Shown here: positions 26,267-34,010 of the stretch, piece by piece | Layout: each line of letters opens with the position of its first letter | Numbering within the stretch: the first letter of the stretch is position 1 | NCBI GenBank assembly: GCA_021774615.1 | Contig: JAJFIW010000004.1 | Coordinates: 62,001-126,000 of the forward strand | Direction: 5' to 3' | Length of the DNA stretch: 64,000 nt | DNA from: Alphaproteobacteria bacterium | GTDB taxonomy: Bacteria > Pseudomonadota > Alphaproteobacteria > UBA1280 > UBA6503 | Translations under genes and position numbers: made by a program | Notes under the pieces: generated by a model | Databases searched by the model: none | What the model saw: the letters and a program-made list of their open reading frames with translations, nothing else | What the model was told of the DNA's origin: nothing

Positions 26267-27011
26267 TAATATGCCCGAGTTTAAACAAATGCAGTACGAG
26301 TTTGCTGCATGGATCCGTAAGCCAGACCTTACGAACACCCCACAAAATATAGAATTACGACGGATGAAGATCTACCGAGAGCTCTTTTTAAATAATGTTG
26401 CAGGGTTTTTAGAAAATGCATTCCCTGTCGCTAAAGAAACCATTGGCTTAGATACTTGGCAGCCATTAGTCGAGCAATTCTTTGCCGAGCACCTTTCCAC
26501 TACCCCATATTTTCGTGAAATCCCTGAGGAATTTATGGCATGGCTTACAGAAACCCCCACTGTTCTAGGAACTTTGCCCCCATGGTTTGCTGAGTTACTC
26601 CACTATGAATGGCTAGATCTATACGTAGGTACGTTAGACGCTGAAACTCCAGAAGCTAACCCCAATGGCGATGTATTAGCAGAACCTATCGTACTCTCCC
26701 CATTTTTTGACATGGCTGCTTACCGCTTCCCTGTTCATACTATTAGCCCTAGTAATAAGCCTAGTACTGCCCCCGATACCCCAACTCTACTAGCTATTTA
26801 CCGCACTCCTGACCATAAAATACGCTTTATGGAAATGGAGCCACTCTCAGCAATGCTTCTCGAAACTTTGCGCCAAAACAAGGGCATAACAGGCAATAAA
26901 GCAGCCGAACTTGCAGCCCAAACAGCCTCACAACCATACTCGCCCAAAATAACTAAACAAATCTTAGCCGCATTCAAACAACGCTATATTATTTTAGGCA
27001 CATCCAAATAA
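26250..27011 (+). CDS. hvfC: DUF2063 MNIO partner protein, HvfC/BufC type
   Basis: 253 residues from the ATG at 26250, which overlaps the 3' end of the DUF692 gene by 17 bases; an in-frame ATG at 26208 would deepen the overlap. The DUF2063 N-terminal domain (about 10-100) has the typical RMKIYRELFLNNVAGFLENAFP block. The C-terminal half (from about 165) resembles the family's winged-helix-like region. Partner proteins of this class bind the precursor leader and form a complex with the MNIO enzyme. This is the last gene of the operon; no DoxX-like gene follows. Confidence 0.88.
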   Translation, partial: AKKQPSNMPEFKQMQYEFAAWIRKPDLTNTPQNIELRRMKIYRELFLNNVAGFLENAFPVAKETIGLDTWQPLVEQFFAEHLSTTPYFREIPEEFMAWLTETPTVLGTLPPWFAELLHYEWLDLYVGTLDAETPEANPNGDVLAEPIVLSPFFDMAAYRFPVHTISPSNKPSTAPDTPTLLAIYRTPDHKIRFMEMEPLSAMLLETLRQNKGITGNKAAELAAQTASQPYSPKITKQILAAFKQRYIILGTSK

Positions 27012-27046
27012 GCGGAGCCCCCTATTAAATAGGGGGCTCCGCTTAT
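27008..27046 (+). terminator. Terminator of the RiPP operon
   Basis: A perfect stem of about 17 bp (arm TAAGCGGAGCCCCCTAT), overlapping the hvfC stop codon. It may also serve the convergent minus-strand gene. Confidence 0.85.
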
Positions 27047-27052
27047 AGCTTT

Positions 27053-27544
27053 TTAAGCTAATTTATTTCTTCGTTTGGCAAGAGCTTCAATTTTAAAATT
27101 AATCATTTCATGCCCGAAAGGGCTAAGCTTTTTTAGGGCTCTTAGTTTATCTCTAGCTATTTTTAGGTCTGCGACTACATCGCAATTCTTGTACTCTTTC
27201 TCAATAGTAAATGCTTGTGTAGAAATAGAGAGAGCAATCCTTATTCTTAGCATTGTATGAATTACTATTGAAGCAAACAGACTAAAAATAATAAGATAGT
27301 TATGTTCATAATTTATTGTTGTCATCGCTATAATAACCGGAAATACATAGAGTGCTCGATGATCTTTTATTAGATTGATAGCGATTACCGCAATAATTAG
27401 CACAGCTAAATATGAAGATTGATAGGGGTATATCTCTCCTGTTGCAAGTACTAGGTAACCAATACCAATACCAACTAGTGCAGCTATTGCACTAATAATA
27501 ATACTTTCACCAAAAACTTGGATAAAGAAGTTTGTTTTGTTCAT
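27053..27544 (-). CDS. Hypothetical membrane protein (163 aa)
   Basis: Unrecognised. Hydrophobic segments lie near residues 13-32, 41-58, 65-78 and 82-98. A basic, helical C-terminal cytoplasmic tail follows (about 110-163, with KKLSPFGHEM and a terminal KRRNKL). The IS630 element begins about 55 bases upstream of its start codon, so its promoter is either in that short gap or was displaced or replaced by the insertion. Confidence 0.6.
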   Translation of the reverse strand: MNKTNFFIQVFGESIIISAIAALVGIGIGYLVLATGEIYPYQSSYLAVLIIAVIAINLIKDHRALYVFPVIIAMTTINYEHNYLIIFSLFASIVIHTMLRIRIALSISTQAFTIEKEYKNCDVVADLKIARDKLRALKKLSPFGHEMINFKIEALAKRRNKLA

Positions 27545-27640
27545 GGGGTATGTTCTCCGTAGAAAAAGGAAAGAAGGTATAGAATTAGTTCTTGATGTAT
27601 AGTCATTCCCCCAAACACTTATACGTGTTATAGTTAATTT

Positions 27641-27982
27641 ATGAGTATATGTAGTGAAGACCTACGCCAACGGGTCAGAAAATATGTTGGCAGCGGAGGC
27701 AGTATTTCAGAAGCTGCTAAGATTTACGGCGTTAGCCGTAAATCTGTGTATAACTGGCTATCAAACACAGATTTAGCCCTTAAATCTGGCAGAAAACTCC
27801 CTCTAAAAGTAAATAATGATGCTGTAGTCGCTCACGTTAATAAATATCCTGATATGATCTTGCGAGAGCGTGCAGCGGTATTTAATTTGAGCATTAATGG
27901 CATGTGGGTAGCCCTCTGCCGTTTAGGTTTTCGTAAAAAAAACGATGCGCTACAAGGAAAGAAATTGTATACACAGGATTAA
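27641..27982 (+). CDS. IS630 transposase, N-terminal frame
   Basis: 113 residues with two helix-turn-helix segments. The first (SISEAAKIYGVSRKSVYNWL, about residues 24-43) is the terminal-repeat binding part. The reading frame runs through an A8 tract (27935-27942) and then continues only 13 more codons. Family similarity demands that the protein change to the +1 frame at this tract (FRKK then TMRYKER). A full product would need slippage there. Confidence 0.85.
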   Translation: MSICSEDLRQRVRKYVGSGGSISEAAKIYGVSRKSVYNWLSNTDLALKSGRKLPLKVNNDAVVAHVNKYPDMILRERAAVFNLSINGMWVALCRLGFRKKNDALQGKKLYTQD

Positions 27983-28475
27983 GTTTCTTCGAGAGTTAAG
28001 AAGCCATGTTGCCCGTAAAGGGGCTAGAAACGTAGTATATTTGGACGAGAGTGGGTTTGACGGGAAGGCATACCGTGACAGTGGCTGGGCGTTAAAAGGT
28101 CGGAAGATTTACGGAGAAAGAAGCGGTAAACGTTGGCTTAGAACAAGCCTTTTGATGGCTCAGACAGGCAAAAAATGGTTAGCTCCTTTTCTTTTTAGCG
28201 GAACATGTAATACAAATGTATTTAATGTGTGGTTGGAAAGATTTCTACTGCCCGAATTGTCAATAAATCAGACCATTATTATGGATAATGCGGCCATCCA
28301 TAAGAGTAAGAGAACTAGAGAGCTATTAGAAGAATCTGGACACGAGTTGCTTTTCTTACCGCCATATAGCCCCGACTTTAATCCGATAGAACAAACCTTT
28401 GGAACCATGAAAAAGAGGCTGCAATTTGCACCTGAAGGAACTGTTATCGATGACCTGTTTTGTAAAAGTGTTTAG
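27945..28475 (+). CDS. IS630 transposase, catalytic frame
   Basis: Carries the complete DDE catalytic triad of the IS630 group: aspartate in VVYLDESGFD, aspartate in IIMDNAAIH and glutamate in PYSPDFNPIEQTFG. The frame is +1 relative to the N-terminal part. The stop codon lies inside the right terminal inverted repeat. Transcriptional slippage on the A8 tract could join the two parts; otherwise the element is inactivated by a one-base indel. Confidence 0.85.
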   Translation: MRYKERNCIHRIKFLRELRSHVARKGARNVVYLDESGFDGKAYRDSGWALKGRKIYGERSGKRWLRTSLLMAQTGKKWLAPFLFSGTCNTNVFNVWLERFLLPELSINQTIIMDNAAIHKSKRTRELLEESGHELLFLPPYSPDFNPIEQTFGTMKKRLQFAPEGTVIDDLFCKSV

Positions 28476-28530
28476 GGGAATGACTATATATCCCATATTT
28501 ATAGCTCGTGTCAAGAACGGGCCATAAACG

Positions 28531-28560
28531 AACAAGCCCCTACTAGGTAGGGGCTTGTTA
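28531..28560 (-). terminator. Terminator of the 67-aa gene
   Basis: The inverted repeat AACAAGCCCCTAC / GTAGGGGCTTGTT lies 23 bases beyond the stop of the minus-strand gene, with a T-rich tract on that strand. Confidence 0.75.
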
Positions 28561-28582
28561 TGTCGCTAATACGTTGCTGCGG

Positions 28583-28786
28583 TTAGGCAGCAACTTGGTG
28601 TCTCTGTATGGCATGTAAATCATTAATTGCATTATTGATCACACACTCTGACACATCAGGTGACATTAGTGACTCTATTTCTTGCTTGGCAAGAGTAAAT
28701 TGCCATAGTTCAAAATAGGACTCAGCCTCACGCAGAATTCTAGAAATTTCATTTCTTGTAGATTCTAGTGTTGTATCTAATTTCAT
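28583..28786 (-). CDS. Hypothetical helical protein (67 aa)
   Basis: A small soluble protein, predicted all-helical and acidic, with two heptad-like segments (RNEISRILREAESYFELW and AKQEIESLM). I start at the ATG at 28786 because TAGGAGA lies just upstream on the minus strand; a longer frame exists but its first 29 residues look non-coding. It is monocistronic with its own terminator. No family recognised. Confidence 0.55.
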   Translation of the reverse strand: MKLDTTLESTRNEISRILREAESYFELWQFTLAKQEIESLMSPDVSECVINNAINDLHAIQRHQVAA

Positions 28787-28889
28787 GGTTGTTTCTCCTA
28801 AAGAAGGAAATAAAAAAGGAAACGAAAAATTTAACTTCCCTATAAAGGTAGTACTGCTAATGGGTTGTGTCAAGTGTGTGTATACATAA

Positions 28890-29771
28890 TTATATCCTTG
28901 TGCCTACTATTATAAGCAATACACTGCAAATAATAGCAAACCCACCTAGTTTGTCTGTACTGTCGTTGTGGCCTGTTATTACATTTGTTAATACAATAAT
29001 AAATGGTTGGGTAAAGCCAATTAGTAGTACATATGCGGGGTTCTCTACTAACGACATGGCACTATTTTTAAATATAACTAGTAGTAAAAATAAGAACCCT
29101 ATCCATACCCCTACGGCTAGGATATCTTTAGCAAAATATTCTTTAATGGTAGTGCCATTTTTATAGTAGTTAATTAGTATCCGCACGCTAGGTATTATTA
29201 GCGATTGTATCCAAGCATAAATTAATACTCCCGACCAAAATGCCCCCGAGCTATCCATAGCAGTTTTATTTAGAATTGCCGTAACAGCAGATAATAGAAT
29301 GGTAGGTGCTATAAAAATGAATGCTTGGGTAGAGATAGAGCAATTCCTTTTTAAACGCAATGTCCCCCAGAACCCTAGAGACAGGGCACTAATAACAAAT
29401 ACTAATTCTGTTGGGTTATTTAGTATACTGTGTCTATATTCGCTGTCGACAATTACCCAACCAATAAATGCCAGCCATATAGTTATAGGGATAAGCCTAG
29501 AATACGGACCTGCACCATATTTTTGGGGTGCGGTTAGTTTAATTCTATCGGTATAAACAACAAGCATAGACGTTGTAACTGTTGCAGCATAAAAAAGCCA
29601 ATGGCTAGGGAATGCCACATCATAAAGAAATATAATAGGTGTTATAGCAATTGCAGGTATTAGCCCCCGCCAAAAAACTAATAACTCGCCACTTGCTTTA
29701 GTTTTTTGCATAGTTAGCGAGATTATCGCACCTGTAATAGCCATTAGAAATGCGAATACTGCCCAGCTCAT
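28890..29771 (-). CDS. DMT/EamA-like permease
   Basis: 293 residues with about ten evenly spaced hydrophobic segments and no large soluble domain, the plan of drug/metabolite transporter (EamA-type) carriers. Its gene follows the CoA-transferase gene after only 5 bases, making it the third gene of a gcdH-CoA transferase-permease operon. It might move a lysine or glutarate pathway metabolite. The substrate is an inference from context only. Confidence 0.65.
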   Translation of the reverse strand: MSWAVFAFLMAITGAIISLTMQKTKASGELLVFWRGLIPAIAITPIIFLYDVAFPSHWLFYAATVTTSMLVVYTDRIKLTAPQKYGAGPYSRLIPITIWLAFIGWVIVDSEYRHSILNNPTELVFVISALSLGFWGTLRLKRNCSISTQAFIFIAPTILLSAVTAILNKTAMDSSGAFWSGVLIYAWIQSLIIPSVRILINYYKNGTTIKEYFAKDILAVGVWIGFLFLLLVIFKNSAMSLVENPAYVLLIGFTQPFIIVLTNVITGHNDSTDKLGGFAIICSVLLIIVGTRI

Positions 29772-29776
29772 CAGTG

Positions 29777-30907
29777 CTATTTAATTTCTGCTAATATTTC
29801 GGCATTATGCTCGCCACATAGTGGCGGTGGCCTATTATAGCTTACAGGGGTAGCAGACAAATGCAGCGGCGAGCCAAGCATAGGCACACCTTTATTGATA
29901 ATTAGATTATTAGCAGCAGGGTGGTCTAATGCTTCGGCAACACTATTAATCCGCCCACAGGGAATAACCAGCTCTGCCATTGCTTCTAGCCAGTAAGTAA
30001 CTGTTTTTTCTACAAAGATAGCTGCCAGCTGGGGGATAAGCTCTGCTCTATTTTTTACTCGGTTGGGGTTGGTTGCGTAGGGGGTGTTCTCTTCTGCCCA
30101 CTCTGGTTTACCTATAAGGTTGGTTAGGTTTTGCCATTGTTTATCGTTACCAATTGCAACTGCAAACCAGTTATCTTTAGCCTTAAATGCTTGGTAAGGT
30201 ACAATATTGGGGTGACCATTACCAAAACGGGGGGCATCTTGGTTGGTAAATAAAACGTTACTTGCCACATTTGCTAGTGCTTGGATTTGGGTCTCGAACA
30301 GCGAAATATCAATACGCTGCCCTTTGCCTGTGTTGGAACGGTTTATTAGTGCGGCCAAAATTGCAGTGGTGGCGTTTTGCCCTGTCATAATGTCGGTAAT
30401 GGCGACGCCTACTTTAGTGGGCTCACCATGCTCTTCGCCGGTAATGCTCATCAATCCTGCTTCAGCTTGGATGATAAAGTCGTAGCCTGCATGGTCTTTG
30501 TGGCTGCCTGTTCTGCCGTAGCCAGAAATAGAGCAATAAATTAGTTGTGGGTTTATGGCTGATAAAGTCGTATAGCCCACCCCAAGTTTTTCAGCACCAC
30601 CAGTTTTATAATTTTCTACTACAACATCAGCAGTTTTTACTAGTTTATGGATTATTTCTAGCCCTTGTGGGGTGCTAATATCAATTGCGAGCGAGCGTTT
30701 GTTGCGATTGCAGCAAGCAAAATAGGCGCTAATCTTTTTCTCGCCTTCACCAATAAAGGGCGGGCCCCATGCTCGAGTGTCGTCACCTTTTAGGCTTTCT
30801 ACTTTAATAACATCAGCACCTAAGTCTGCTAGCGTCATGGTGCACCATGGGCCTGCCAATACTCGGGATAGGTCGAGAACTTTTATACCATTAAGGGCTG
30901 TTGTCAT
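29777..30907 (-). CDS. CaiB/BaiF (class III) CoA-transferase
   Basis: 376 residues with the family start GIKVLDLSRVLAGPW, the ADVIKVE segment, and the catalytic aspartate in AITDIMTG, which forms the acyl anhydride intermediate. It lies 9 bases after the glutaryl-CoA dehydrogenase gene in the same direction. By that pairing the likeliest reaction is succinyl-CoA:glutarate CoA transfer (SUGCT-like), activating glutarate for the dehydrogenase. Formyl-CoA or other acyl-CoA specificities cannot be excluded by sequence alone. Confidence 0.85.
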   Translation of the reverse strand: MTTALNGIKVLDLSRVLAGPWCTMTLADLGADVIKVESLKGDDTRAWGPPFIGEGEKKISAYFACCNRNKRSLAIDISTPQGLEIIHKLVKTADVVVENYKTGGAEKLGVGYTTLSAINPQLIYCSISGYGRTGSHKDHAGYDFIIQAEAGLMSITGEEHGEPTKVGVAITDIMTGQNATTAILAALINRSNTGKGQRIDISLFETQIQALANVASNVLFTNQDAPRFGNGHPNIVPYQAFKAKDNWFAVAIGNDKQWQNLTNLIGKPEWAEENTPYATNPNRVKNRAELIPQLAAIFVEKTVTYWLEAMAELVIPCGRINSVAEALDHPAANNLIINKGVPMLGSPLHLSATPVSYNRPPPLCGEHNAEILAEIK

Positions 30908-30916
30908 AATTTTTCC

Positions 30917-32092
30917 TTATGCAAATGCTTGCTGGCCAGTTAAAGCTCTACCAATAATTAGAGCATGAATATCGGCGGTACCTTCGTAAGTATTTACCGA
31001 CTCTAAGTTCATCACATGGCGGATAATGCCATATTCGTCGGACACACCATTACCACCGAGCATATCACGGCATTTCCTTGCGATATCTAGTGCATAGCCA
31101 ACATTATTGCGTTTAGCATAGCTGGTTATTTCGTTTATTGGTTGCCCGCCATCTTTCAAGCGCCCAAGTTGTAAGGCAAGAAGGGTTCCTTTAATGATTT
31201 CGGTCGAAATATCGGCCAGCTTTAGCTGCACTAGTTGGCGAGCAGCCAAAGGTTTGCCAAACAGCACTCGGTCTTGGCTGTATGATAACGCTGTATCAAA
31301 ACAATACTGTGCTGCGCCCATTGCCCCCCATGATATACCGTATCTAGCACTATTTAAGCAGCCGAATGGGCCTTTTAGGCCTTTAACGTCAGCAAATATG
31401 CTTTCTTCGGGGACAAATGCATCTTCAAGAACCACCATACCAGTGTCAGATGCAAGGAGGCTCATCTTACCTTCAATCTTTGGGGTAGAGAGGCCTTTGG
31501 TGTCACGGTCAAAAACAAAACCACGGATGTCGTCGTTATCATCCTTTGCCCATACTACAAATACGTCAGCAATGGGGCTGTTGGTAATCCAGGTTTTTTC
31601 ACCGTTTAGAATGTAGCCACCATCTACTTTTTTCGCACGAGTACGCATTGCATTTGGGTCAGAGCCGCCGTCAGGCTCGGTTAAGCCAAAGCAGCCAATC
31701 CACTCGCCAGTAGCTAGTTTGGGTAGGTATTTTTGCTTTTGTTCCTCGCTACCATAAGCATAAATAGGGTGCATTACTAATGATGACTGTACCGACATAA
31801 AGGATCTAAACGCCGAGTCGCAATATTCAACCTCACGATTAATCAACCCGTACTGGACGTAGCTCATCCCAGCGCAGCCGTAGCCTTTTATGGTTACGCC
31901 AAGTAAGCCCATCTCGCCCATTAGGGTTGCTACTTCTCGGGGGAATTTTTGGGCACGGTTCGCAGCGGTAATCCGTGGCATTAATTCTGCTGATACAAAA
32001 TCATGAGCAGCACTTTGCACCGCACGCTCTTCGTCAGTAAGGAGACTGTCAATCAGCATTGGGTCTTTGGGGTTTAATAGTGGAGTAGCCAT
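30917..32092 (-). CDS. gcdH: Glutaryl-CoA dehydrogenase
   Basis: An FAD enzyme of the acyl-CoA dehydrogenase family that oxidises and decarboxylates glutaryl-CoA to crotonyl-CoA in lysine, tryptophan and glutarate breakdown. The flavin-contact blocks CFGLTEPDGGSDP and KTWITNS are present. The catalytic glutamate lies in SVNTYEGTADIHALI, in the arrangement typical of GCDH. 391 residues. It would pass electrons to ETF, whose genes are at 56.5-58.1 kb. First gene of the operon with the CoA-transferase and permease. Confidence 0.92.
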   Translation of the reverse strand: MATPLLNPKDPMLIDSLLTDEERAVQSAAHDFVSAELMPRITAANRAQKFPREVATLMGEMGLLGVTIKGYGCAGMSYVQYGLINREVEYCDSAFRSFMSVQSSLVMHPIYAYGSEEQKQKYLPKLATGEWIGCFGLTEPDGGSDPNAMRTRAKKVDGGYILNGEKTWITNSPIADVFVVWAKDDNDDIRGFVFDRDTKGLSTPKIEGKMSLLASDTGMVVLEDAFVPEESIFADVKGLKGPFGCLNSARYGISWGAMGAAQYCFDTALSYSQDRVLFGKPLAARQLVQLKLADISTEIIKGTLLALQLGRLKDGGQPINEITSYAKRNNVGYALDIARKCRDMLGGNGVSDEYGIIRHVMNLESVNTYEGTADIHALIIGRALTGQQAFA

Positions 32093-32156
32093 TGCGTAAA
32101 TGCCCTTATTATTTTATGATTGCGAACATTCTACCATAATTTACAGGAAACACACC

Positions 32157-32594
32157 ATGCCACAAATAGTTTTGTACCAAACAGACATTGCTCAAAATGT
32201 GGGGAGTATTCTTAGAATGGCGGTTTGTTTTGGGGTGCCAGTGCATCTTATCGAACCCATGGGTTTTGTGTGGGACGACTCTAAGTTTAAGCGCTCGGGG
32301 ATGGACTATATCGATAGAGCAAACATTACCCGCCATAATAGCTGGCAACATTTTATGGATAATAAAGGCGAGGGGCGGCTTGTAGCACTTACCACAAAGG
32401 GCAGTACGCCTTTACCAAACTTTACCTTTGCAGATGATGATTATTTACTATTTGGGCGCGAGTCAGCAGGTTTGCCCGACAGCGTTCATCAGCAATGCGA
32501 TGAAAGAGTAATTATCCCCATGCAAAAAGGCGAGCGTTCGCTAAACATTGCCCAAAGCTGCGCGATTGTGACTTATCAATCGCTTTATGCTTGA
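32157..32594 (+). CDS. trmL: tRNA (cytidine/uridine-34-2'-O)-methyltransferase TrmL
   Basis: A SPOUT-class methyltransferase of the TrmL family, which methylates the wobble ribose of leucine tRNAs. The early VLYQTDIAQNVGSILR block, the central LFGRESAGLP and the knot strand RSLNIAQSCAIVTYQ give a complete minimal enzyme of 145 residues. I take the ATG at 32157 with AGGAA upstream; the frame is open further upstream, but those residues are not family-like. It is divergent from gcdH. Confidence 0.92.
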   Translation: MPQIVLYQTDIAQNVGSILRMAVCFGVPVHLIEPMGFVWDDSKFKRSGMDYIDRANITRHNSWQHFMDNKGEGRLVALTTKGSTPLPNFTFADDDYLLFGRESAGLPDSVHQQCDERVIIPMQKGERSLNIAQSCAIVTYQSLYA

Positions 32595-32605
32595 GCCTTT
32601 TGTTT

Positions 32606-32756
32606 TATAGCCAATTCAAGTTCAGTTTGAACTTGAATTGGCTATGACTACAAGCTGTCTTGTAGTCCATTAGTGAGTCTAACTGTGGCTTTGCCACAGT
32701 TTAAGCGAATGCAATGTAATTTCAAATGTGTAGCATTTGAAATTGAAATTACTATA
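32606..32756 (+). repeat. Family-1 four-hairpin repeat, copy A
   Basis: About 151 bp between TATAG and CTATA borders, built of four consecutive perfect or near-perfect hairpins: one at 32607-32645; GACTACAAG-ctgt-CTTGTAGTC; AACTGTGGC-ttt-GCCACAGTT; and AATTTCAAATG-tgtag-CATTTGAAATT. It shares loops, stem order and the TTTAAGCGA joint with copies at 47.8 and 62.5 kb, but most arms differ in sequence while staying complementary. Its terminal CTATA supplies the stop codon of the minus-strand transferase gene. Confidence 0.8.
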
Positions 32757-33894
32757 ATGCTTTAGGGAAAAACGTTTGCATAATTGCATCTGCCGAGCGC
32801 TCTGATGATGGTACATCGGTAAGGGTAAAAGTATCGTTAAATAGTTTTACTTGCGTGGCGGCATAATGGTTTTTATGGTCTTCAAATGCTGAACCCATAG
32901 CAGCAGGGAAATCTGCAATATCGTCTATAACAGGGCCTGCTAGCCAGTATTTGTAAATTTTATTATTCTGCCATTTAAAATGGTGTGGGTTAAAGAATAA
33001 GCATGGGCGCGGCTCTTCAAAAAACTCGTAAACTTGGCTGCTAACGTCGCCAATGTACATGTCTGCCGAGCGAGTGTAGGTCATGTCGAATAATCTCTCG
33101 CTGCCAGTATCAATGTGGATATTAGGGCAGTTTTTATATGCATCTAAATTCATCGCAACAGGGCGCCATTTGCGCAAATACATTAGTACGTGTGGTGCAA
33201 AAATAAGGTTGTACTCGGTATGTTCTTTGAAATAGTCGAGTATTTCTTTACCCCAGAGGCGAAAAGAAGTCTCTTTGATAGCGTAATGTGGGTTGTATAG
33301 AACTACAGGGTTATCGTTATTAAACAATGACTTAGGCTTTTCTTTTTTAACCCCTAAAACATCAAATTTTGGGTAACCTGTAACAACAATTTTTTCTGGT
33401 AATACGTCACAGTCATTAACCAAACGGTCGTATACTTTTTGCCCTGATGCTAACTGCAGGTCGAATAGTTTTTGTTGGGCGTCAAAGCCAACTGCTCTGT
33501 CGCCTGCGCCATGGCGGATGAATACTAGCTTTATATGACCTAACTCTGGGTCATCTTTAAGGGTAAGGGAATTTTGCTCGGGGATAACAAGAACATCCAT
33601 ATCTTTAAAATAATGCTTGTTCTTTGCGAGTACGGCTTTTTTACGGACAAATACAATTTTACTTATTAATTTGTCTATGATTTTGGCATAAAGAGGTACT
33701 TTTGCTTCAATAATTTCGCAATTATGATTAGGCCAGTGTTTGCTTATGGTTTTAACAACATTCATCTGCCCTTTATCAGCAACAAGGATGGTTACTTTAA
33801 CCTCAGGGTACTTTTCAGACAATGCAAAAGCTACAGGTGCAGTATGGTATACTTGGTGCCCAGCGTAATGGTTAAATAGAAAACCTACGTGCAT
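32752..33894 (-). CDS. CDP-glycerol glycerophosphotransferase-like (TagF/TagB fold) protein
   Basis: 380 residues in a GT-B-like fold. The N-terminal half has FNHYAGHQVYH and the DVLVIPEQNS strand; then HGAGDRAVG, VTGYPKFD and LYNPHYA. The C-terminal nucleotide-site block IFAPHV leads to ADMYIGDVSSQVYEF, the SS motif typical of the TagF/TagB glycerophosphotransferase superfamily. There is no membrane segment. A role in adding a polyol-phosphate or similar group to a surface glycan is likely. The stop codon lies in the border of the family-1 repeat, so the 3' end may have been reshaped by that element. It is divergent from the TPR-SGNH gene. Confidence 0.75.
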   Translation of the reverse strand: MHVGFLFNHYAGHQVYHTAPVAFALSEKYPEVKVTILVADKGQMNVVKTISKHWPNHNCEIIEAKVPLYAKIIDKLISKIVFVRKKAVLAKNKHYFKDMDVLVIPEQNSLTLKDDPELGHIKLVFIRHGAGDRAVGFDAQQKLFDLQLASGQKVYDRLVNDCDVLPEKIVVTGYPKFDVLGVKKEKPKSLFNNDNPVVLYNPHYAIKETSFRLWGKEILDYFKEHTEYNLIFAPHVLMYLRKWRPVAMNLDAYKNCPNIHIDTGSERLFDMTYTRSADMYIGDVSSQVYEFFEEPRPCLFFNPHHFKWQNNKIYKYWLAGPVIDDIADFPAAMGSAFEDHKNHYAATQVKLFNDTFTLTDVPSSERSADAIMQTFFPKAL

Positions 33895-34010
33895 TATTAA
33901 TTCCTTTATAAATTCAACATTTTTAATAGCATAGTCATAGAGAAGCTGTCTAGAAGTATATTAAAATAACAGCCTTAATAAAAAGTTTATAAGGGTGTAT
34001 AGTTATTACT

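Larger units (their letters stand above)
27600..28486 (+). mobile_element. IS630-family insertion sequence
   Basis: About 887 bp. The imperfect terminal inverted repeats are TAGTCATTCCCCCAAACACT at the left and its counterpart TAGTCATTCCCCTAAACACT at the right (read inward), and they continue for a few more bases. TA dinucleotides flank both ends, as expected for the TA-targeting Tc1/mariner-like IS630 group, although a TATA context makes the exact border ambiguous by two bases. It carries one transposase split in two frames. Only one copy is present in the window. Confidence 0.9.
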
